This document shows, one piece after another, positions 32,846 through 44,369 of a stretch of 64,000 bases of DNA. Both the position numbers and the translations under genes were made by a program. Every line of letters starts with the position of its first letter. Positions within the stretch are counted from its first letter, which is position 1. Where the stretch lies: assembly GCA_009667805.1 (NCBI GenBank), contig CM019067.1, positions 69,396,997 through 69,460,996 on the forward strand. Direction: 5' to 3'. The notes under the pieces were generated by a model. That model had not been told where the DNA came from. It saw only the letters and a list, made by a program, of their open reading frames with translations, and did not search any database. Source of the DNA: Leptobrachium leishanense (taxonomy: Eukaryota; Chordata; Amphibia; Anura; Megophryidae).

Positions 32846-32933
32846 CAGGCTGAGCATCCCTAATCTGCAGTGCCCAGGACCGGCAGCATTCTGGATTTCG
32901 GATTCTTCCAGATTTCAGAATCCAGGAAAATTT
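32846..32933. mobile_element. Tigger/pogo-like terminal fragment
   Basis: A TA (32844-32845) is followed by CAGGCTGAGCATCCCTAATC and, later, CTGGATTTCGGATTCTTCCAG. These strongly resemble the end of pogo/Tigger-type elements known from mammals. The other end was not found. Confidence 0.55.
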
Positions 32934-32935
32934 GA

Positions 32936-33656
32936 GACTCTATTCCATAGTTGGTGCTAATGCAGCGTCTCGATATGTAAGCGTTAGCGCTAGAATAGGT
33001 AATTTTAACGTCTGGCATCGATTTCCCAATCTTGACGCTACATTTGGGTGAATATGTTTTGCGCCTCACAGTCCGCGTGAGATTACTGTACTTTGCGCTC
33101 CCCATGTTAGGTAAAGGAGACGCTATCTGCAGTATATTTAGCATCTGGACAAGTGGGTTATTACAAAAGCGCAGATGCAATTTACCGTCGGGACACGAAT
33201 TCAAAGATTGTAACACCTCCTAAAAGCTGGTGTTAAATGATTCTGCAAATACAAAATAATTTAACACGTTCTAAAACCCCCATTAATTCCCATACTTACC
33301 TCTCATCCCACGGCGAAAAGGGTGGTCCAATCCGCCACTTCTTCTGGCCGGGAGCAGAGTGAGACTGGGAACAAATAGTTCTTAGTCTCCCTTCACGATC
33401 ACTCCGTGAGAGCAAGGTCAAGCAGAGCTCGCGGCCCGGAAGCGCAAGCCTCCATGGACTCCAGGAGCTGATAATCACGATGGCGCGGAAGCGCTAATGC
33501 GGGCATCAGGGAGGTTAGTGCTGCATTTTGGGACGAGGTGCTGAGATAGCACCTTCCCCGGAATATGACATTAACATGGAGACGGTATGGGAAAACCTGC
33601 AAGCATACATTATTCTGAATACCGTCCCCTTGTTGGCGTCAACTAGGGAATATATA
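32936..33656. mobile_element. MITE, TATTCCATAGTTGG family, uninterrupted copy
   Basis: It begins near CTCTATTCCATAGTTGGTGC and ends GTCAACTAGGGAATA. This is the least interrupted copy and is useful for comparing the others. Non-coding. Confidence 0.75.
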
Positions 33657-34437
33657 GCACAAAGTCATTTAACTATACATGAATGATGCGCACTATGAAT
33701 GTACATGTATCCATGCACTTACTACAGGTTCCAAGACAGGTATCAACTCTACCCTCCCAACAAAGCCTAACAAGAACGAAATGATTGGCGGCGGTTGCTG
33801 TATCTCTTGTTCAGCTACTAACACGATGCAAGTGCTGCGCAGAAATCAGTGTCTCCTCTAACTGCATCTCCCTGCATGGGCTTCTAATTAAAGCTGTAAT
33901 TAAGTATTGTGAAAATTACCATTTAGGACCCTGCACTGAATACACCATTACATAATCCAAGTACACCAGGGACAAAGATACATATAGGAAAACATTTAAA
34001 TTAGGTTAGAGAGTCCATGGACTGTGCGAGAGTAATGTAGGCATGTGAATATGAAGTATAACATTTGCAGGCATCCTCACGTTTGGAATGGCCTCACCCT
34101 AGTGTACCCATTGTACACCACTATGGAAATTGTTGGCACTTCATATTGCTTGCCAGTACAGCCCAATGAAAATTGCTAATGGAGGTTTCATATAAAAGAT
34201 ATAGATTACATCGATTTGTCAGTTTCGTAGACTTTAATCAAGAAAATAGAGTCCTGCAGGACTGAAATTTAGACGTAATCTATATATTTCTTAAATTAAA
34301 ACTTGATTAGCAGTTTCGATTGTGTACTACATTTTTTTGGATGTTACAGGCGGTGGCAGCATTGGAGCAATTATTATTTATATATATGTCAAGTGCGGGG
34401 ATGATGAATTTTCTATAATATACTATATATTATATGT
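33657..34437. other. Unannotated stretch
   Basis: No gene or element ends identified. AT-rich with scattered short palindromes. Confidence 0.4.
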
Positions 34438-35431
34438 GTAAAACATAACAAGAAGGTTTGCGCTTATTCCCATAGCCCCATGCAAAACAAAACACTACTG
34501 TGGTTTTAATTTACTTGAATGGCCATTGAAGTGATAAGCCCACCTGCCACGTCAAGGCACCTCTTTAAAGGTGGGTCCTAACCTAATGTAACCAAATAAT
34601 TGCCTACCAGCAACTGTATGTCTTCCTACCAGACATGTACTGGCCATAGGGACTACAGGGAGATTCCCAATGGGACAATGGCATAGTGGGCCATTTTGAA
34701 TGCTGGTTCAGCGCGTGGCTCGCACTGCCCTTAATGGGTGAGGTGAAAGCGTCCTCACCATCTGTAAAACAGAACAGTCTGCCACAGTCTCATATTGGGG
34801 CCACCATGCCGGTGAGACCTGCTGCGCATCCACCTCACCTTAAGACATGGTGCGCACTCAACCTCAGTGACGCTCCGTTGCTTTACCCAATCGCTCTGCC
34901 TCAACTCCGGTATCTGTAGAGCGATTGGTTGAGCGATCCGGTTGGTTTATATACTATTTTTCTGTGTGTTTGCATAATTAAAGTGGGCCGGTCTGGATGA
35001 AGTCCAGGGTTGATTTTTTGTCTCAGTCCAGCCCTGCCTCCTACTTTTTCTCAGCCAAGAGGCAAAAAGATGGTGGGTTTATTTTATTCCCTCACCAAAA
35101 CACACCCACTTTGAGATAGGAAAAGAAAACATGGAACGGACCAGCAGCAAAAAATGACCAGGCTGGGAAAGTGGATATGTTTTGGTGAGGGTATAAAATA
35201 CACTCACCATCTTGGCTTAAAAACAGTAGGAAGACATACAGTTGCTGGTAGGCAATTATTTGGTTACATTAGGTTAGGACCCACCTTGAAAGAGGTGCCT
35301 TGAAGTGGCGGGTGGGCTTATCACTTCAATGGCCATTCTAGTAAATTAAAACTCCTGTAGTGTTTTATTTTGCATGGAACTATGGGAATAAGTGCAAATG
35401 ACAACCTTTTTTTCTTGTTATGTTTTATACA
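34438..35431. repeat. Fold-back structure with about 195-bp arms
   Basis: The left arm (34438-34632) and right arm (35229-35431) are diverged inverted copies, for example GCCTACCAGCAACTGTATGT against ACATACAGTTGCTGGTAGGC. The 600-bp centre has the pair CCCACTTTG/ATGTTTTGGTGAGG but no gene. It is probably a fold-back transposon, but I could not find a target duplication. Confidence 0.8.
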
Positions 35432-35440
35432 TGAAGGGCA

Positions 35441-35563
35441 GTATTACAAAATTGGTGCTAACTTAACCAGAGCTGTTGTAAACTTAGCAGAGCCATTACA
35501 GTCTATGGAGTTGTTAAGTTAACAACAGCTCTGGTTAAGTTAGCACCAACTTTGTAATACTGA
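35441..35563. mobile_element. Short palindromic MITE, intact copy
   Basis: Arms CAGTATTACAAAATTGGTGC (left) and CACCAACTTTGTAATACTG (right) pair over about 41 bp around an approximately 40-bp loop. A second copy at 19322-20331 is split by a hAT element. Confidence 0.8.
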
Positions 35564-36272
35564 CCGAAGTGGGCTGGGTGTTTTTGGTTTGTGCAGCCGC
35601 TCAGGAGGGTCAGAGCACAAATTGTTTTTGTGCGCATATTAAGATATTATCTGTGTGTCTGTTTGGAATTTTTGAGCCATATATCTATTCTTTCACCATG
35701 GGCGAGTAGAAATTCAAGCAGGTTGAGTGCAAACCTGTCCCTTTCAAGAATACCTTTTAGTAGACATGACTCCTGCAGCAGCTGAGGCACCATCTGTATG
35801 CATATTTGTTATTCTGTCTCTCCCATTGTAGAGCGCTACGGAACCTGTTGGCGCTTTATAAATGCTTGTAACTGTGCAAATAATGTCATTGTGTGGGACC
35901 CATCGTGTGCACTATTACAGGACCAGTTCTTTAATTGGCGTCAGAGTCCCCAGCATTGTGGTTGCTAGGGGAACATATTTCTGGCAACCCTCCCACGCAC
36001 GATCTGTCCCAGCTTCTGCAAGTCGAGGCTGCTGTCATAAAGATCAGGCATGGAGGGCCCCAGGTCAAAAGAGATAGACTCTGCAGTGTCTATGTGTAAT
36101 TCTGGCACCTTGATCACCATGTGGGACCAGAATTGCTATAATGTCAGCGGGGGATCCCCAATACTGCGCTCAGCCTTTGAAGGGACATGATGAGGTGGTG
36201 GAAGGATAGTCCTCCAATCTCTTGCCTTCCAAAATCTTGAATCCCTGTCCCTGAGCTCTGTTTGACATCAAA
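35564..36272. other. Mostly unannotated, with a short L2 tail
   Basis: At 35826-35872 the sequence TTGGCGCTTTATAAATGC marks a small plus-strand L2 3' remnant. Nothing else was recognised. Confidence 0.45.
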
Positions 36273-36849
36273 ACTGTGAACAGTGGCGTCGCTACGTGGG
36301 GGCGGGGGGTGCGGCCCGCACCAAGTGACACCCGCCCTTAGGGTGACACCAAAGCATTGGCGGCTCTTTAATTAAGCACTTACTGGGCCTCGCGCAGCCG
36401 CCTAATCTGCATAATCAGGCAGGCAGCATTAATTGGGGTTTTTTCAGACGCATTTTTATTTCCGTCTGGCCGCAAGAGAAATCACCACTCGGCTGTATCC
36501 TGATAACGTTTGCACATGTGATGGCGCCGGCGGATCACATGCATCCGGTCGCGCCGCACCTTTCCTTCGCAATCATTCCACGCAGGAAACATGCGGCAGC
36601 ACAACACGTGCAGGAGCAGCAGCCGTAGTTCACGTGGCGCACTGACACGGCACCATCGGGTCGGCGCCGCATGACGAGAGAGGGAGTCGGACAGCCAGGG
36701 GGAAAGAGCAGAGGCAGAGCTGCAGAGGCCCCACTGTTTTGGATTACCCGTCCGGAGGAGGATTGCATGCTGGCGCTGCACAACGCTTTGACTGTGAGTG
36801 AGCGGCGTTTCTGACCGAAACCCCAACAAAAACTCAAACACTGCCCCTC

Positions 36850-37110
36850 AGGCACCCAGATTGACCCTCAAGGCACCCAGGGGGGCCCCAGAGGCCCAGA
36901 GAGGGGCCCAGGCACCCAGAGAGGCACCCAGAGAGGGGCCCAGCCAGGCGCACAGAGAGAGGCCCAGGTACCCAGAGAGGGGCCCAGGCACCCACAGAGG
37001 TACTTAGTGGCCATGGCACTGCCCCACCCAGATCCAGAGGCCCCAGAGAGGCCCGGGGAGTAGCACTGCCCCCCCAGACCCAGAGGCACCCAGAGACACA
37101 GGCACCCTAC
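36850..37110. repeat. Degenerate GGCACCCAGAGAGG tandem tract
   Basis: Short irregular units built on AGGCACCCAGAGAGGGGCCC give Pro/Arg-rich pseudo-proteins in several frames. Non-coding. Confidence 0.75.
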
Positions 37111-37144
37111 AGGACACAGACACCCAGAGACACAGGGCCTATAT

Positions 37145-37540
37145 ATATATGTGAGCTGGGGCACTATATATCCATATCTGAGCTGGGGCAATATATCCAT
37201 ATGTGAGCTGGGGCACTATATATCCATATGTGAGCTGGGGCAATATATTCATATGTGAGCTGGGGCAATATATCCATATCTGAGCTGGGTCAATATATAT
37301 TCATATGTGAGCTGGGGCTATATATATCCATGTGTGAGCTGGGGCAATATATCCATATGTGAGCTGGGGCAATATATATCCATGTGTGAGCTGGGGCATT
37401 ATATCCATATGTGAGCTGGGGCAATATATATCCATGTGTGAGCTGGGGCAATATATATCCATGTGTGAGCTGGGGCAATATATCCATATGTGATCTGGGG
37501 TAATATATCCAGAGCTGCGGGGGGCAATATATATCCAAGT
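37145..37540. repeat. 25-bp minisatellite related to the 23-bp unit, about 16 copies
   Basis: The unit is GTGAGCTGGGGCAATATATCC followed by ATAT. It shares GAGCTGGGGCAATAT and the CCAT junction with the arrays at 2030-4030 and, inverted, 7470-7680. Confidence 0.92.
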
Positions 37541-37871
37541 GTGCCTTCACTTTCACTGACTTCGAACAGGCACCGTACATGCTGGCAGTTCGCCAAAATT
37601 TGTGTGTGAGCATATGAGATAGCTCCACAGCAATAAACCTCACAGTAATGAGCGCTGTGCAAGAGTATTCAGTGTTATATGGAAGTACTGACTTATGAGT
37701 AAGAGTAGTAAAAAAAAATCCGTAAAACTCGTGGGGGGGGGGTGACACCATAAGTTACCGCACTGGGTGACACCAACCCTAGTGACGCCACTGACTGTGA
37801 ACAATCCTGTCTCACTCGGTGGAGAGCACAAAATATATTCCACTATCCATATCTTTTATCCCACCTGTTTA

Positions 37872-38316
37872 GGCTGGGGTCAGACGAACGCAGTGCGAAC
37901 GTGCGTGCAGCCGCACTTTATTATGGCCGTAGTAGCAGCAAATGACGTCCAATGACGGCCAATATACAAAGTACAGCCACACGAAAGTTCGGCCGCACAA
38001 CGCAAGCGGCAAATGAACGCATTTTTTAGAGAACGTCAAATCGCTAGTACTGACGCACAGAGTGCGCTGCGTCGGCATAGCGGCGTGTGTGCTTGTTTAG
38101 GAGACGTCAGACGCTGCACCATGTCCGTCCAACATAATGTCCAGAGATGCAAACTTTGGTTACTCAGATGTCTCTTTTTTTTATAGCTCCGTCAAAAATC
38201 ACAGCCGTAATTGCGCACCATATGACCGCTATCACATCTTCCGTGAAAATGTGCGTCCGGACGCATGGACGCACTTTTGACGGTAGACGTGAAAATGCGT
38301 TCGTCTGACCCTAGCC
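37872..38316. mobile_element. Harbinger-like MITE
   Basis: Ends GGCTGGGGTCAGACGAACGC and GTCTGACCCTAGCC are inverted. Flanking TTA on the left and TAA on the right are not identical, so one flank has mutated or the duplication is obscured. Closely related inside to 12461-12885. Confidence 0.75.
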
Positions 38317-38904
38317 TAAAATGTAAAATCATTTGTAGTTTGTGTGGAGTGGGTGTAGTTTAAGCAAATATATATATATTTATATGTCTTCACAACAACC
38401 TGCTACACAGAGACTTCTTAAGTAAAAGATACATTTTTATTGTAGTTCGACCTGCCAGTCCATGCAGGGACATTTATCAAGGTCTTGATAATGGGTTGCC
38501 GTGTAGATATACTGACAGGGTTATTCAGAGAGAGGTGAAAACCAGGAGAATGACTGGAGAATAGGGATGAGCTGTTCGGTTCGATATGTTCGGAGTGCGA
38601 TTCGAACATCGCCCGTTCGGATGTTCGTGAACTCCGAACATTTCCGCATGTTCGCCCACAATGCACCGCAATGGACCACAATGCACTTTTCCACTGGCCT
38701 GAAGCTTGTAATTGGCTACAGCCTGCACCTGACCACAATTTAGGTGCAAGACAGGTGCAAGACTATGCCAATCACAGCTCAGAGTCCTGATTGGGCAAAT
38801 TTTGCCCAATCATGTACTCACAGAGCTAAGTCCAGCAGCACACTATATAAGGCTTCACACAGCCTTCAGCACGTGTTTTTTGAGAGGAGATTGTTGTGTT
38901 AGTG

Positions 38905-39415
38905 CGTGTTCTCACTGCCAGTCTGCCACCAGCTATTGGGGGGGGGGTCTCACTTCTACAAAATATCTGGGAATTGTTGTAATCTGTGTGTTCTCACTGC
39001 CAGCAACTATTTTGGGGGTCTCATTTCTACAAGATATCTACGAATTGTTCAAATCTTTGTGTTCTCACTGCCAGCAGCAATTGTTGGGGTCTCACTTCTA
39101 GAAGATATCTGGGAATTGTGGTAATCTGTGTGTTCTCACTGCCAGCAACTATTTTGGGGGTCTCATTTTTTACAAAATATCTGGGAATTGTTGTAATCTG
39201 TGTGTTCCCACTGCCACCCATCAGGGGGTCTCACTGATTTATAGGAGGTTCGAATTGTAATCTGTGTCTTGTCACTGCCACCCATCAGGGGGGCTCACTG
39301 ATTTATAGGATGTTCCTGGGAATTGTAATTTGTGTCTTGTCACTGCCACCCATCAGGGGGTCTCACAGATTTATAGGAGGTTTCCGGGAATTTTAATCTG
39401 TGTCTTGTCACTGGC
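38905..39415. repeat. Subterminal tandem repeat of the hAT, 66-72 bp, about 7 copies
   Basis: Each unit contains TGTGTTCTCACTGCCA, a GGGGTCTCA block, and AATTGTAATCTGTG. Four units have AGCAACTATTTTGG-type starts and three have CCCATCAGGGGG. Subterminal repeats often bind hAT transposase. Confidence 0.85.
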
Positions 39416-39568
39416 TGCCAGCTATCAGGGTGTCTCACTGAGTTATACCAGAGTTCTGGAAATCTTTAATCTTTATACCAGAGTTGAATCAGAGTTCTGC
39501 ATATCTCCAATTTTTATAACAGAGTTGAATCAGAGTTCTGTATATCTTTAATCTATATATCACTCACC

Positions 39569-42124
39569 ATGTCAGAAAGACCAAAAAGGACAGGCAGATG
39601 CTCCCAGACACAGATAAAAGGGCAAGCAGCCTCTGTGTCGGGAGGCTGTGCTTCTGGTCGTTGTGGATGTGGAGAGCTGCTCAGGTGCAGAGCGCTGTTG
39701 TCTCAAAGCACACATCCAGGAACTCTGCTGTCTGGGAGTTCTTAAGAAATGTGCAGCAGACCGCACTGTTTCTATTTGTAATCTATGTCAGATGAGGATC
39801 AAGTGTGGGAAAGACATCCCACACTTGGGTACCACGTGCTTGAGGCAACATATGACCACCTGCCACGCATCCCGTTGGCACAACACTTTGCATAGGTCCT
39901 CCTCCTGTCTATACCCCCACTATATGTCCTGCCATGTCATTGCCTGCTACCACCTCCACTGACAGGGATGATGCTACAGTAATGGATGTACCAGGTCCTT
40001 CCTCACAATGTGACAGCATCCCATCAGCTGAAGATTTCTGCAGTCAGATTACGTTGCCCCAGCTGCTGCAGTGTAAGAAAAAATATAGTCCCAACCATCC
40101 CCAAGCACAGCGTCTAAATGCCAGTTTAGCATAATTACTCGGATTACAGCTGCTGCCTTTCCAGCTGGTGGACTCTGCTCCCTTCCGTGAATTTGCTGAA
40201 TGTGCTGTACCACAGTGGCAGGTTCCAAAACGCCATTTCTTTTCACGGAAGACCATTCCAGCACTATACCAGCACGTGGAAGACAATGTTATCGAGTCAT
40301 TGGGAAAGGCAGTCAGCAGCAAGGTGCACATGACTTTAGATACATGGTCCAGCAAGCATGGACAGGGCCTTTACATTTCCTTCACGGCACACTGGGTAAC
40401 TCTGATTGCAGCTGGGAGGGATCCAAGACGGGGCTCTGTGCTGGAGCTTGTTCATCAACCATGCCTCCAGAAAGCTACTTGTATGAGGTCTGTCTGCTCC
40501 ACCACCACCTCTACCTCTTCCTCCTCCTCCTCCTTCTCTGTCTCTGGTGAAGTGGCAGTTAAACCGACGCGTGACAGGGGCTACGCAATGGCTCAAGCAA
40601 AAAGATGCCATACTGTGCTTGAGCTAGTTTGTTTAGGGGACAGGAGCCACACCGGGCCAGAAATTCTGTCAGCTCTGCAGGGGCAGGTGCAGAGATGGTT
40701 AACACCATGCTAGCTTGAGCTGGGAATGGTCGTCTGTGATAATGGCAGCAACCTTCTCTCTGCCCTACACCATGGTAAGTTGACGCATGTACCATGCCTA
40801 GCACATGTCCTAAATCTGGTGGTACAGCGTTTCCTAACCAGGTACCCAGGGCTGGCAGAGCTTCTCAGCCAGGCCAGAAAAGTCTGCAGCCACTTCAGAT
40901 GGTCATTCCCAGCAAGTGTTCGCCTAGCAGAAATTCAAAGAGAATTCCACCTTCCCACAATCCGTCTGATCTGTGACATGCCCACCAGGTGGAACTCGAC
41001 ATTAGTAATGCTGCAGCGTCTGCACAAGCAGCAGAGGGCCATCAATGAGTACCTGTTTGAGTATGACACAAGGACAGGTTCAGGTCAACTTGGTACCCCC
41101 CCGCAGTGGCTGATGATCAAGGATGCATGCACTGTACTGTCACCATTTGAGGAGGCAACGAGGATGGTGAGCAGGGACAGTGCATGCATCAGTGACACAA
41201 TTCCTTTAGTGTTCCTGCTGGGGCACACTCTGGGGGGAATTATCGATGTGGCACTAGAGGCAGAGCAGCGGGAGAAGAAGAGGCGTCCCCTAGCTCTCAA
41301 GGCCCCAGTCTTTACGCAGACAGCATTCCTGCGGGTCCTCAGATCAGACAGGAGGAGGATGAGGAGGAGGAGGAATATTTAAGTAGTGGGGGCATTGAAG
41401 GTGGGGATTCCTCAAGGGAGGGTTTTGTGTGCCCAGAAACCCAATGACTAGTACGTGGCTGGGAGGAGGAAGTGCACGATGAGGTCATCCTCATTGACCA
41501 GGAAGACTCGGAAGCTAATGCCACCTCCAACCTACACTGCATGGGCTCCCTTATTCTGCAAAGCCTGGTAAAGGACCCCAGGATTCGTGCTATCAAGGAG
41601 AGGGATCATTACTGGTTGGCTAGCCTTCTTGATCCACGATACAAGGGTAAAGTTGCAGAGCTCATCCTGCCCACACAGAGGGAGGACAGGATGAAACAAC
41701 TTGAGGACGCTCTAAAGCGACACTTGTGTAACACCTTTCCAGGCACTGGTAGGTTACCAAGTGACGACACAGGTGCTTCTGAGGCTGCGGATGATCAGAG
41801 GAAGAGTGGTGAAGGCCGGGGCCGCTTGACTGATGCCTTTTTAATTTTTTTTAGTCCACGACACCCAGGGACTTCAAATGTAGGCACTACCTAGGGGCAA
41901 GGGCAGACCTGGATAACTTTACAGCAGATGATCCACTGGCTTACTGGGTGTTGAGATTGGATCACTGGCCAGAACTTAGTCAATATGCTATGCAGCTACT
42001 AGGTTGCCCTTCATCCAGCGTGCTTTCTGAAAGGATGTTCAGTGCCACTGGAGGTTTTGTCACAGACAAAAGAGTGCATCCACAAGCGCCACAATCCCCA
42101 ATGTCAGGAGCCCACCAAACCTAG
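39569..42124 (+). pseudogene. hAT transposase with BED zinc finger (broken)
   Basis: Pieces in three frames make up one degraded gene. ATG at 39569 (MSERPKRTGRCSQ). A BED-type finger at about 39740-39870 (SICNLCQMRIKCG, LRQHMTTCH). Then a long frame from 39934 to 41382 with in-frame stops at 40132 and near 40711, holding MTLDTWSSKHGQGLYISFT, VVCDNGSNLLSALHH (catalytic-region Asp) and MPTRWNSTLVMLQRL. After a frameshift, 41472-41894 has HYWLASLLDPRYK. A further shift leads to the dimerisation C-terminus (WPELSQYAMQLL, SSSVLSERMFSATGG), stop at 42122. It is closest in style to the ZBED-type hAT enzymes that cut and paste with 8-bp duplications. At least two nonsense and two frameshift changes rule out activity. 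Confidence 0.9.
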
Positions 42125-42330
42125 CGCCGAGTCACCGTGTGCGGGGGTGCCGAGAAACCCCCGCTGGAGGTTTTGTCACAGACAAAAGAGTGCGTCTGTC
42201 CACCGACTCTGTAGACCGGCTGACATTTATAAAAATGAATCAGTCCTGGATCAGCACCTATCAATCCCCTGATGCTGACATAACTAAATATATCGGGGAT
42301 CTCTTCTGCATTCACAAAACCTCCACCACT

Positions 42331-42650
42331 GCACTCTTCCACAATACCACAAAAGGGTTACGGTGTGAAGGCACTTGCTGCCACCAAAGGCACAATATTT
42401 GGGTGCACTGCCACTGATGCCTATATTACCAGATTCATATAATTTTAATATTGGACCGCAGGGTCCAACCCTGCACTCTTCCACAATACCACAAAAGGGT
42501 TACGGTGTGAAGGCACTTGCTGCCACCAAAGGCACAATATTTGGGTGCACTGCCACTGACGCCTATATTACGAGATTCATATAATTTTAATATTGGACCG
42601 CAGGGTCCAGCCCTGCACTCTTCCACAATACCACAGAGGGGTTACGGTGT
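42331..42650. repeat. 142-bp tandem repeat near the right end of the hAT, about 2.3 copies
   Basis: Units starting GCACTCTTCCACAATACCAC lie at 42331, 42473 and 42615, exactly 142 bp apart and nearly identical. A shorter duplication of GGAGGTTTTGTCACAGAC also occurs at 42050 and 42167. Confidence 0.92.
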
Positions 42651-43525
42651 GACGGCACTGTTGCCGACACTAAAGGCCCAATTTTAAAGCACCTAATGTT
42701 ACTTTCATCCAAAGCCTGCATAAGTTTCACCATAATTTAGTAAAAAAATCACTAAACGTGTTCTGCGTGTCCTAAAATGTCTCCTCTTTTCATACAGACT
42801 GCCTCCCCAAGCAGTTGTTTATGAATAGATTAAAGGAAAACCGTTTACCGTCATTTGAAATGTCAATTTTTGTTTTTAAATGTTTCTATACATCCTACAA
42901 ATCCGCCACTTCACGGGCGGGTTATGGGGACCTCCTAGGCACGATATTTGAAGGAATTTTTCGCTTCTATTTTTAACCCTTATTTCATGGAAAACTCACT
43001 GTTCCTTTAAAAACGTTTTTTTCTTTTAAACTTTTTGTCCTTGCTTCCTGTCCCCCAGGGCACTACCTGGACCCCCATACACCTTTTATGGCAAATATCT
43101 TGCATATATGCCCTCTTGGGGGGCACTCTAAAATTCGAACTTTCGAGTCCCATTGACTTGCATTGAGTTCAGTTCGTGTTCGCGTTCGAAATCGAACTGT
43201 TGAAAATTGTTCGAGTTCAAATGCGAACCGAACGCGGGAGTGTTCAGCTCATCCCTACTGGAGAAGTGAAAATTCTAGATCAAAGTAGCCAAACAAGAAA
43301 AATTCTCCCATTTATCTCACTTTCCAAATCGGCTATTTGGTCTAGATTGTTCATTCATTGTAAATCTTTTCAATGTTATGCTGTTTTTTTCTACTTTATT
43401 TTAATCTACAGCAACAATTTGCAAAATTTTAATTATGGTCCTTTGAAGAAGACACACAAGACCCGCAGGCATGATTAATGCATGGCTATACACTCATAGT
43501 ATGTTTATTATTTTTGTCTATCTTA

Positions 43526-44366
43526 GGCTAGGGTCAGACGAACGCATTCTGTGCGGACTGTGCATCCGTGGACAATGGACGTACTTTCTGACTGACGACA
43601 AGGTAGTGGCCACACAGTCCGTTTTTGTGACTGACGTTTTTTTGACTGATGTAGATGGAAATAAAATTAATATGAAAAAACATTTTGTCCGTCAAAAATG
43701 CTGGACGTCAAAAATGCAGTCCGTCTGACCACGTTCCATCACTCACACACAAAACTATGCGGACGTGGCACACTCCGCAAGCCCGTTCTAGCGGTTTTAC
43801 ATTTTTGCCTAACTTGCGTCCGTTTGCCGCGTCCGTTGTGCTTCCGCACTTCTGTGCGGATGTACTTCGTGTGCGGGTTTCTATTGATCGTAATTGTATG
43901 CTACCACGGACGTTAAGGCTAGGGTCAAACGAACGCATTATTCGCAGCTACCATCAAAACGTGCGTCCAAACGCATTGACGTATTTTTTCACGGAATGAG
44001 CGAAAACGGTCAGACGATGCTCATTTTCGTGCGAGATTTTTTACGGATCGTTATGTAGGCTGGACATTAGCAGTGTCTGACATCTCCTAATCATGCATAC
44101 ACGCCGCTATGCCGCCACAGCGCACTCAGTACGTCAGTACTAGCAGTTCTGCGTTCTCGAAAAAATGCGTTCATTTTCCACTTGCGTTGCGCGGCCGCAC
44201 TTTCGTGAAGCCGTACTTCGTATATTGGCCATCATTGCCCGTCATTTGCTGCTACTGCGGCCGTGATTAAGTGCGCCTAAACACACGTTAAAAATGCGTT
44301 AGTCTGACCCCAGCCTAAAATGTGCGGCAACGCGGACGTAATCAGTGCGCTCGTCTGACCCGAGCC
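43526..44366. mobile_element. Harbinger-like MITE hosting a second copy
   Basis: Outer ends GGCTAGGGTCAGACG (43526) and TCGTCTGACCCGAGCC (44366) have TTA on both sides (43523-43525 and 44367-44369). Confidence 0.8.
43917..44315. mobile_element. Harbinger-like MITE nested in another
   Basis: Ends GGCTAGGGTCAAACG and GTCTGACCCCAGCC have TAA on both sides (43914-43916 and 44316-44318). It lies wholly inside 43526-44366 and is therefore younger. Confidence 0.8.
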
Positions 44367-44369
44367 TTA

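Larger units (their letters stand above)
36281..37793. mobile_element. Non-autonomous hAT element with internal minisatellite
   Basis: It starts CAGTGGCGTCGCTACG and ends GTGACGCCACTG, flanked by exact 8-bp repeats ACTGTGAA (36273-36280 and 37794-37801). The termini are related to those of 1592-4112. Inside are a GGCACCCAGAGAGG-type repeat tract (about 36850-37110) and a 25-bp minisatellite (37145-37540). No transposase. Confidence 0.93.
38562..43257 (+). mobile_element. hAT transposon with decayed transposase gene
   Basis: Ends TAGGGATGAGCTG (38562) and CAGCTCATCCCTA (43257) are inverted and flanked by perfect 8-bp repeats CTGGAGAA (38554-38561 and 43258-43265). Subterminal TTCG/CGAA tracts, a 66-72-bp tandem array at the left (38905-39415), a transposase pseudogene (39569-42124) and a 142-bp tandem repeat at the right (42331-42650) follow in order. 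At 4696 bp it has the layout of an autonomous element that has lost function. Confidence 0.93.
38513..43350. mobile_element. Palindromic MITE (GGTGAAACTCAGGAG family) split by the 4.7-kb hAT
   Basis: The left piece (38513-38561) and right piece (43258-43350, GTGAAAATTCTAGATC through GGCTATTTGGTCTAG) are contiguous in copies at 12113-12286 and 51468-51645. The right terminus of this copy is lost. Confidence 0.8.

Noticed and set aside
36482..36855. Overlapping minus-strand frames of 119 and 106 codons
   Set aside because: They lie inside a non-autonomous hAT element, overlap each other in different frames and show no known domain.
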